The notes beneath the pieces were generated by a model. It saw only the letters and a list, made by a program, of their open reading frames with translations, ran no database searches and was not told the origin of the DNA. From Flavobacteriaceae bacterium (lineage in GTDB: Bacteria; Bacteroidota; Bacteroidia; Flavobacteriales; Flavobacteriaceae), in contig CANJDA010000053.1 of NCBI GenBank assembly GCA_947472705.1, positions 1 through 12,523 on the forward strand: a stretch of 12,523 nucleotides of DNA. The letters run 5' to 3'. The translations under genes were made by a program, and so were the position numbers. How positions within the stretch are numbered: the stretch's first letter is position 1; each line of letters begins with the position of its first letter. This document shows, one piece after another, positions 7,921 to 12,523 of the stretch.

Positions 7921-7994
7921 GGCTCCGTAGTTCAACTGGATAGAATATCAGATTTCGGCTCTGATGGTTGCAGGTTCGAACCCTGCCGGGGTCA
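7921..7994 (+). tRNA. tRNA-Arg (anticodon UCG)
   Basis: A complete cloverleaf can be folded by eye. The acceptor stem is GGCTCCG with CGGGGTC (two G-U pairs), the D arm is GTTC/GAAT, and the anticodon stem TCAGA/TCTGA encloses loop TTTCGGC, giving anticodon TCG (reads CGA). The variable loop is TGGTT, and the T arm is GCAGG-TTCGAAC-CCTGC. The discriminator is A at 7994. The next bases are CAT, so CCA is not encoded and must be added by the CCA-adding enzyme. It lies 10 nt after yqeY. Confidence 0.95.
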
Positions 7995-7996
7995 CA

Positions 7997-8031
7997 TAAA
8001 AGAGCCAGAAGTATTACTTCTGGCTCTTTTA
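7997..8031. terminator. Bidirectional terminator between tRNA-Arg and rpe
   Basis: A perfect 16-bp stem (7997-8012 with 8016-8031, core AGAGCCAGAAGT) has a 3-nt loop. Each strand leaves TTTT at the 3' foot: TTTTATT on plus, TTTTATG on minus. It begins 3 nt after the tRNA and lies 24 nt beyond the rpe stop, so it can end both converging transcripts. Confidence 0.85.
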
Positions 8032-8054
8032 TTAAATCATTTTAATAAATAATA

Positions 8055-8714
8055 TTAAATCACAGACTTCTTTAAGTCAGCTATTGTTTTTTGTGGATTT
8101 TCAGATTTAAAAACAAAATTTCCTGCCACCAAAACATCAGCACCATATTGAACCAGTTTTTTGGCATTATTATCAGTTACACCACCATCAATTTCAATTA
8201 GTGTTGAGGAGTTATTACGTATTATTAAATCTTTTAGTTTTTCAATTTTAGAATACGTATTTTCAATAAAAGATTGTCCTCCAAATCCAGGGTTTACACT
8301 CATAACACAAACCAAATCAATATCTTTTATAAGATCTTCTAAAAGTGCCACATTAGTATGAGGGTTAATAGCGACCCCAGCTTTCATGCCTTCGGCTTTA
8401 ATGACTTGTAATGTTCTGTGTAAATGGGTACAAGCTTCGTAATGAACAGTCAAAATATTGGCTCCTAATTGAGCAAATGTTCTAATATATCTATCTGGAT
8501 CAATAATCATTAAATGCACATCTATTGTCTTTTTAGCATGTTTAGAAATGGCTTCTAAAACGGGCATTCCAAAAGAAATATTGGGAACAAAAACACCATC
8601 CATAATATCAATATGAAACCAATCGGCTTCGCTGTTGTTAATCATTTCGATATCGCGTTGCAGATTGGCAAAATCGGCAGCTAGAACAGAAGGTGCAATA
8701 AGAGTGTTTTTCAT
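8055..8714 (-). CDS. rpe: Ribulose-phosphate 3-epimerase
   Basis: Cytosolic metal-dependent TIM-barrel enzyme of the pentose phosphate pathway that interconverts ribulose 5-phosphate and xylulose 5-phosphate. From the ATG at 8714 it has 219 residues. Seen: LIAPSVLAADFANL (5-18), HIDIMDGVFVPN (34-45) with metal ligand His34 and catalytic Asp36, HLM (67-69), MSVNPGFGGQSF (138-149) and EIDGGV (174-179) with the second catalytic Asp at 176. An in-frame TTG at 8735 would add seven residues. I reject it because it is the last three bases of the TATCTTTG promoter box and so would not be transcribed. The gene stands alone between the rpoD terminator and a convergent terminator. Confidence 0.95.
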   Translation of the reverse strand: MKNTLIAPSVLAADFANLQRDIEMINNSEADWFHIDIMDGVFVPNISFGMPVLEAISKHAKKTIDVHLMIIDPDRYIRTFAQLGANILTVHYEACTHLHRTLQVIKAEGMKAGVAINPHTNVALLEDLIKDIDLVCVMSVNPGFGGQSFIENTYSKIEKLKDLIIRNNSSTLIEIDGGVTDNNAKKLVQYGADVLVAGNFVFKSENPQKTIADLKKSVI

Positions 8715-8732
8715 GAGTTGTAGTTGTTTCAG

Positions 8733-8740
8733 CAAAGATA
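8733..8740 (-). promoter_or_regulatory. rpe promoter -7 box (TATCTTTG)
   Basis: On the minus strand TATCTTTG exactly matches the Bacteroidota -7 consensus TAnnTTTG and ends 18 nt before the rpe ATG. I see no TTG at the usual 17-23 nt upstream, so the -33 half is weak or absent. The implied leader is only about 10-15 nt, which fixes the rpe start at 8714. Confidence 0.65.
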
Positions 8741-8766
8741 GAAAAAGTTTCTATTTTACTTGAGAT

Positions 8767-8830
8767 TGTCCGAAGGATTGGAGCAACTATCGAGTAATGC
8801 AGAAAACCTTACCCGAAGGGGCACGCCCAA
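8767..8830. repeat. Intergenic element with GGGCGTGCCCC end, between rpoD and rpe
   Basis: This non-coding stretch lies between the rpoD terminator and the rpe promoter. Read on the minus strand it begins TTGGGCGTGCCCCTTCGGG and ends near GCTCCAATCCTTCGGAC. It has nested short palindromes: CCC-GAA-GGG (8812-8820) and GGGC-AC-GCCC (8819-8828) on plus. The start resembles a recurrent intergenic element I recall from Flavobacterium and relatives; this is recollection and no search was run. Its right edge is 12 nt before the A-run of the rpoD terminator. No reading frame is present. Confidence 0.45.
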
Positions 8831-8842
8831 ATTGAAAATGTT

Positions 8843-8877
8843 AAAAAAAATAAAACTCCGGTAATCAGCCGGAGTTT
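8843..8877 (-). terminator. Rho-independent terminator after rpoD
   Basis: A perfect 9-bp stem, AAACTCCGG/CCGGAGTTT (8853-8861 with 8869-8877), encloses a 7-nt loop. On the minus strand it is followed by a T-rich run (TTTTATTTTTTTT). It lies about 55 nt past the rpoD stop. Confidence 0.9.
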
Positions 8878-8932
8878 CAATCATCAATCAAAAAACGAAC
8901 AGTTAATCAGACTGTTGTTATCGTTATTAGGA

Positions 8933-9796
8933 TTAACCTAAATATGTTTTTAAAATTTTACTTCTAGAAGTATGTTTTAATCTACGAATTGCCTTTTCTT
9001 TAATTTGACGTACGCGTTCACGAGTTAAATCAAATGTTTCACCAATTTCTTCTAATGTCATTGGATGTTGATCACCTAAACCAAAATACAAACGAACTAC
9101 GTCAGCTTCTCTTGGTGTCAATGTTTCTAATGAACGTTCGATTTCAGTACGCAATGATTCGTGAATTAATTCTCTATCTGGATTTGGAGATTCGCCTGAA
9201 CGTAAAACATCATAAAGGTTAGAATCTTCTCCTTCTACAAGTGGTGCATCCATTGACAAGTGACGACCAGAGTTTTTCATACTCTCTTTTACATCATTCA
9301 CTGTCATGTCTAGCTCTTTAGCAATTTCTTCTGCCGAAGGAGCTCGCTCATTAGATTGCTCTAACAACGCGTACATCTTGTTGATTTTATTGATAGAACC
9401 AATTTTGTTTAATGGTAAACGAACAATACGAGATTGTTCTGCTAAAGCTTGAAGAATAGATTGACGAATCCACCAAACGGCATAAGAAATAAATTTAAAT
9501 CCACGAGTTTCGTCAAAACGCTGTGCAGCTTTAATTAATCCTAAGTTCCCTTCGTTAATTAAATCGGGTAGGGTTAATCCTTGATTTTGGTATTGTTTAG
9601 CTACTGAAACTACGAAACGTAAATTGGCTTTGGTCAATTTCTCTAACGCACGTTGGTCTCCGGCTTTAATCTTCTGAGCTAATTCTACCTCTTCATCAGC
9701 AGTAATTAAATCAACTTTTCCAATTTCTTGTAGGTACTTGTCTAGGGAAGCAGTTTCACGGTTTGTTACCTGCTTGGTGATTTTGAGCTGTCTCAT
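8933..9796 (-). CDS. rpoD: RpoD, primary sigma factor (Bacteroidota short type)
   Basis: RNA polymerase subunit that recognises housekeeping promoters. It has 287 residues and lacks both region 1.1 and the long non-conserved region of E. coli sigma70, as expected for the Bacteroidota primary sigma. Seen: region 1.2 at ~16-48 (DKYLQEIGKVDLITADEEVE), region 2 with NLRFVVSVAKQYQNQGL (58-74), DLINEGNLGLIKAAQRFD (78-95) and GFKFISYAVWWIRQSI (99-114), region 3 at ~127-205 with the SMDAPLVEGED segment, and region 4 with LTPREADVVRLYFGL (226-240) and the helix-turn-helix TLEEIGETFDLTRERVRQIK (247-266). The ATG at 9796 has a real Shine-Dalgarno sequence, unusual for this phylum. Its own promoter matches the consensus it should read, suggesting autoregulation. 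Confidence 0.96.
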   Translation of the reverse strand: MRQLKITKQVTNRETASLDKYLQEIGKVDLITADEEVELAQKIKAGDQRALEKLTKANLRFVVSVAKQYQNQGLTLPDLINEGNLGLIKAAQRFDETRGFKFISYAVWWIRQSILQALAEQSRIVRLPLNKIGSINKINKMYALLEQSNERAPSAEEIAKELDMTVNDVKESMKNSGRHLSMDAPLVEGEDSNLYDVLRSGESPNPDRELIHESLRTEIERSLETLTPREADVVRLYFGLGDQHPMTLEEIGETFDLTRERVRQIKEKAIRRLKHTSRSKILKTYLG

Positions 9797-9803
9797 TTAA
9801 GTT

Positions 9804-9810
9804 TCTCCTT
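9804..9810 (-). promoter_or_regulatory. Shine-Dalgarno sequence of rpoD
   Basis: On the minus strand AAGGAGA precedes the rpoD ATG with 8 nt between GGAG and ATG. No other gene start in this window has a comparable box, and Bacteroidota generally use few of them. Three bases further upstream is the 10-bp palindrome ACTTTAAAGT (9812-9821). The box supports the start at 9796. Confidence 0.8.
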
Positions 9811-9872
9811 TACTTTAAAGTGTTCAGGTTATTATACGTAAACAAAATCAAAAAAGTTACAATTTTAATATA

Positions 9873-9900
9873 CAAAAGTAAAAACCCCAATTCAAATCAA
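9873..9900 (-). promoter_or_regulatory. rpoD promoter (TTG-N17-TACTTTTG)
   Basis: On the minus strand TACTTTTG (9880 to 9873) matches the TAnnTTTG -7 box, with TTG 17 bases upstream (9900 to 9898). This gives a leader of about 70 nt before the rpoD ATG. The -33 TTG lies in the loop of the pnp terminator hairpin, and the -7 box overlaps or follows its T-run. Confidence 0.7.
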
Positions 9901-9913
9901 TGAAATGGGGTTT
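9880..9913 (-). terminator. Terminator after pnp
   Basis: On the minus strand AAACCCCA (9913 to 9906) pairs with the TGGGGTTT foot, reached through TTCA/TGAA inner pairs with one T-T mismatch; a run of five T follows (9884-9880, partly within the stem). It lies 22 nt past the pnp stop. It is weaker than the other terminators here because the T-run is short. Confidence 0.7.
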
Positions 9914-9935
9914 CTTTTATGATTTGCAAAAAATA

Positions 9936-12128
9936 TTATTTTTTGTCATCTCTTCTTTCAGGACGTGGTCCACGGTCTTCTCTCGCTGGAGCATTTTCAT
10001 CTCTAGGAGGTCTTGGCAAAAGTGCTTTTCTTGACACTTTTTCTTTTCTAGTTTTAGGGTCAATGCCAAGGTATTTAACCATAAACACATCGCCCATATT
10101 CACTACATCAGTTACATTTTCTGTTCTTTCCCAAGCCAATTCAGATACGTGTAATAAAACTTCGTTTCCTGGAGCAGCTGTATATTCAACAACAGCACCA
10201 AAATCTAACATTTTAATTACTTTCACTTCATAAGCTTCACCCATTGTAGGTTTGAAGATAATAGAATCTATTTTTGCCAATACTGCCGCAATTCCGTCTG
10301 GATCAGTTCCAAGGATTTCAACAACACCTTGCTCATCAACTTCGTTAATCACGATTGTACAACCTGTAGCTTTTTGTAATTCTTGAATCACTTTACCTCC
10401 AGGGCCAATTAAAGCACCAATGAAGTTTCCAGGAATAGTACGCATAATGATTTTTGGAGCATGTTTCTTAACGTCTGCTCTTGGTATTGCAATAGTTTCA
10501 ACCAATTTACCTAAAATGTGCATACGTCCATCACGAGCTTGGTTCAACGCTTGTTCCATAATGTCATAACGCAATCCGTCAATTTTAATGTCCATTTGAC
10601 AAGCAGTGATTCCGTCTTTGGTTCCGGTTACTTTAAAGTCCATATCTCCTAAGTGATCTTCATCTCCTAAGATATCTGACAATACAGCAAATTTTTGACC
10701 ATCCGTAATCAATCCCATAGCAATTCCAGAAACTGGTTTCACCATTTGAACTCCAGCATCCATCAAAGCCATTGTACCAGCACATACAGTAGCCATAGAT
10801 GAAGAACCGTTAGATTCTAATACTTCAGATACAATACGAATGGTATAAGGACAATCAGCAGGAATCATGTTTTTCAAAGCACGTTGAGCTAAGTTTCCGT
10901 GACCTACTTCTCTACGTGAAGTTCCTCTTAAAGGTTTAGCTTCACCAGTTGAAAATGGCGGGAAATTATAATGTAAGTAGAACTTTTCTTCTCCTTGTTC
11001 TGATGGTGAGTCAATTTGGTTTGCTTCTCTTGAAGTTCCTAGAGTAACTGTTGCCAAAGCTTGTGTTTCTCCACGGGTAAATAAAGAAGAACCGTGAACT
11101 GATGGTAAATAATCCGTTTCACACCAAATAGGTCTGATTTCAGTAGTTTTTCTTCCGTCTAAACGAATTCCTTTTTCAAGGATAACGTTACGAACCGCTT
11201 CTTTATTGGTTTTGTAGAAATATTTTCCAACTAATCCAGCTAAATCAGCATTTTCAGCATACTCTTCTTCAGTAAATAGAGCTTTACACTCATCTTTTAC
11301 AGCGGCAAATTTTTCGCCTCTTTCGCTTTTTCCTGAAGCTTCTTGAGCAATAGCATAACATTTATCGTATCCAGCTGCTTTTACTTTTTTGTATACTTCT
11401 TCATCTTCCACTTCACCTTCGTAAGTTCGGATTTCTTTTTTACCAAAAGCTTCCTGTAGTCTTAACTGTGCTTGGATTTGTACTTTAATTGCTTCGTGTG
11501 CAAATTTGATGGCATCTACCATTTCAGCTTCTGAAATCTCCTTCATTTCACCTTCAACCATCGCAACCGAATCCAAAGAAGCGCCAATCATCATATCAAT
11601 ATCTGATAATTCTAATTGTGCTCTACTTGGGTTGATAATAAATTTTCCATCAACACGCGCAACACGTACTTCAGAAATCAAATTGTAGAAAGGAATATCA
11701 GATACTGCTAAAGCTGCTGAAGCTGCTAATCCTGCTAATGCATCCGGCATCACATTTTCGTCGTGTGACATTAACTGAATCATCACCTGAGTTTCTGCAT
11801 GGTAATCATCTGGGAATAATGGTCGCAAAACACGATCCACTAAACGCATGGTTAATACCTCATTGTCACTCGGACGCGCTTCTCTTTTGAAAAAACCACC
11901 AGGAAATCTTCCTGCAGCAGCAAATTTTTCACGGTAATCTACTGTTAAAGGTAAAAAGTCAACAGCAGGATTTGATGTTCTTGCTGATACTGCTGTTGCT
12001 AAAAGCATACAGTCGCCTAATCTAACAACAACAGATCCATCTGCTTGTTTGGCTAATTTACCGGTTTCGATGGTGATAGTTCTTCCATCACCTAAATCGA
12101 TTGTTTCTTGGGTTACTTTTGGAATCAT
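9936..12128 (-). CDS. pnp: Polynucleotide phosphorylase (PNPase)
   Basis: Phosphate-dependent 3'-5' exoribonuclease, a trimeric ring acting in mRNA decay. It has 730 residues with the full family layout: RNase PH domain 1 (~1-210, FAAAGRFPGGFFKREARPSD at 69-88), an all-helical linker (~215-310), catalytic RNase PH domain 2 (~315-550) with RGTSRREVGHGNLAQRAL (401-418) and SDILGDEDHLGDMDFKVTGT (484-503), KH domain (~557-620) with the GxxG loop IGPGGK (574-579), and S1 domain (~628-702). By my alignment D491, D497 and K499 match E. coli D486, D492 and K494. The tail is basic and rich in P, R and D (RPPRDENAPAREDRGPRPER). It follows rpsO, the order conserved in many bacteria. No promoter box is visible in the gap, so readthrough from rpsO is likely. 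Confidence 0.97.
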   Translation of the reverse strand: MIPKVTQETIDLGDGRTITIETGKLAKQADGSVVVRLGDCMLLATAVSARTSNPAVDFLPLTVDYREKFAAAGRFPGGFFKREARPSDNEVLTMRLVDRVLRPLFPDDYHAETQVMIQLMSHDENVMPDALAGLAASAALAVSDIPFYNLISEVRVARVDGKFIINPSRAQLELSDIDMMIGASLDSVAMVEGEMKEISEAEMVDAIKFAHEAIKVQIQAQLRLQEAFGKKEIRTYEGEVEDEEVYKKVKAAGYDKCYAIAQEASGKSERGEKFAAVKDECKALFTEEEYAENADLAGLVGKYFYKTNKEAVRNVILEKGIRLDGRKTTEIRPIWCETDYLPSVHGSSLFTRGETQALATVTLGTSREANQIDSPSEQGEEKFYLHYNFPPFSTGEAKPLRGTSRREVGHGNLAQRALKNMIPADCPYTIRIVSEVLESNGSSSMATVCAGTMALMDAGVQMVKPVSGIAMGLITDGQKFAVLSDILGDEDHLGDMDFKVTGTKDGITACQMDIKIDGLRYDIMEQALNQARDGRMHILGKLVETIAIPRADVKKHAPKIIMRTIPGNFIGALIGPGGKVIQELQKATGCTIVINEVDEQGVVEILGTDPDGIAAVLAKIDSIIFKPTMGEAYEVKVIKMLDFGAVVEYTAAPGNEVLLHVSELAWERTENVTDVVNMGDVFMVKYLGIDPKTRKEKVSRKALLPRPPRDENAPAREDRGPRPERRDDKK

Positions 12129-12154
12129 AAAATTTAATTCGTTTAAACTATTAG

Positions 12155-12190
12155 GTTAGTTGTGTTGTAGTTGTTGTAGTAGTTGTTTGT
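12155..12190 (-). other. CA-rich repetitive leader upstream of pnp
   Basis: On the minus strand the pnp leader has a low-complexity tract of ACAAC and ACTAC units with almost no G, so it should stay unpaired. It ends about 26 nt before the pnp ATG. The 12-mer AACAACTACAAC within it (12164-12175) also occurs immediately before the rpe ATG (8717-8728). It may help ribosome loading where Shine-Dalgarno pairing is not used; this is inference. Confidence 0.4.
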
Positions 12191-12230
12191 AACCCAATGA
12201 AAAACTGAAACTTTTCTTCTTTATTTATAA

Positions 12231-12259
12231 AACAAAAAGAGGCGCGCAAGCACCTCTTT
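12231..12259 (-). terminator. Terminator or attenuator between rpsO and pnp
   Basis: On the minus strand AAAGAGGTGC (12259 to 12250) pairs with GCGCCTCTTT (12245 to 12236) through ten pairs including one G-U, around a TTGC loop, followed by TTTTTGTTTT partly within the stem. It starts 9 nt past the rpsO stop. Since no separate pnp promoter is seen, it may be leaky. Confidence 0.8.
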
Positions 12260-12268
12260 AGATATGTA

Positions 12269-12523
12269 TTATTTTCTAATACCTAATTCTTTAATAATCT
12301 CACGATATCTGTTGATCTCTTTTTTCTTCAAGTAATCCAAAAGACTTCTTCTTTTACCTACCAAAAGTACTAACGAACGCTCAGTGTTATAATCATGACG
12401 ATTTTTTTTCAAGTGCTCAGTAAGGTGTGAAATTCTGTGTGTGAACAAAGCGATTTGCCCTTCAGCAGATCCTGTGTTTTCTGCTTTTCCTCCGTGTTTA
12501 GCGAAGATTTCTGCTTTAACTTC
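12269..12523 (-). CDS. rpsO: 30S ribosomal protein S15 (5' end outside window)
   Basis: Primary 16S rRNA-binding protein of the small-subunit platform. The minus-strand frame runs from the window edge to TAA at 12271-12269 and gives 84 residues; S15 is about 88-89, so only about five N-terminal residues are missing. Seen: EVKAEIFAKHGG, the conserved NTGSAEGQIALFTHRISHLT, EHLKKNRHDYNTERSL, and the rRNA-binding stretch VGKRRSLLDYLKKKEINRY with the end ELGIRK. A terminator-like hairpin starts 9 nt after the stop, with pnp downstream on the same strand. Confidence 0.96.
   Translation of the reverse strand, partial: EVKAEIFAKHGGKAENTGSAEGQIALFTHRISHLTEHLKKNRHDYNTERSLVLLVGKRRSLLDYLKKKEINRYREIIKELGIRK

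Noticed and set aside
7994..7997. Encoded 3' CCA on the tRNA
   Set aside because: The bases after the acceptor stem are A then CAT, so the end is not encoded.
8715..8735. Upstream TTG start adding seven residues to rpe
   Set aside because: The TTG is part of the -7 promoter box TATCTTTG, so it would lie upstream of the transcript; the ATG at 8714 also matches the family N-terminus.
9831..9836. TATAAT (minus strand) in the rpoD leader resembling an E. coli -10 box
   Set aside because: The Bacteroidota primary sigma does not use this element, no TTGACA-like box lies 16-18 nt upstream, and a better TTG-N17-TACTTTTG promoter is present.
9919..10233. Plus-strand 104-residue frame opposite the end of pnp
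   Set aside because: It is the antisense of the S1 domain and tail of a clear pnp gene, with no recognisable domain of its own.
1..12523. CRISPR array, phage, transposase, toxin-antitoxin or defence genes
   Set aside because: All substantial reading frames are accounted for by core genes, and no spaced direct repeats were seen.

Overview
The window looks like chromosomal core DNA from a member of the Bacteroidota, most likely Flavobacterium or a close relative in the Flavobacteriaceae. The signs are AT-rich DNA, a short primary sigma factor without region 1.1, Bacteroidota-type -7 promoter boxes (TAnnTTTG), almost no Shine-Dalgarno sequences, and a very long FtsZ C-terminal region. No CRISPR array, phage or integrase gene, toxin-antitoxin pair or transposase is visible. 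I did not find a clearly new biological system; the less ordinary signals lie in the intergenic DNA and the FtsZ tail.

Left part, plus strand (1-7295): the distal half of the division and cell wall (dcw) cluster, in the order ftsW (3' part only), murG, murC, ftsQ, ftsA, ftsZ. Spacing is 1 nt, 1 nt, a 4-nt ATGA overlap, 6 nt and 111 nt, so at least ftsW-murG-murC-ftsQ-ftsA is one translationally coupled run. MurG finishes lipid II, MurC starts the UDP-MurNAc-peptide branch, FtsW polymerises septal glycan, FtsQ is a divisome scaffold, and FtsA tethers FtsZ to the membrane. A strong terminator follows ftsZ.

Middle (7296-8054): a 119-bp intergenic element bounded by perfect 9-bp inverted repeats, then yqeY (GatB/YqeY family) and, 10 nt after it, tRNA-Arg(UCG). 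A 16-bp stem-loop closes this unit and lies between it and the convergent rpe.

Right part, minus strand (8055-12523), in transcription order: rpsO (ribosomal protein S15, 5' end beyond the window), pnp (polynucleotide phosphorylase), rpoD (primary sigma factor) and rpe (ribulose-phosphate 3-epimerase). Each of the first three is followed by a hairpin terminator. The rpoD promoter matches the consensus read by its own product and is embedded in the pnp terminator. rpoD is also the only gene here with a clear Shine-Dalgarno sequence. A second intergenic element lies between rpoD and rpe.
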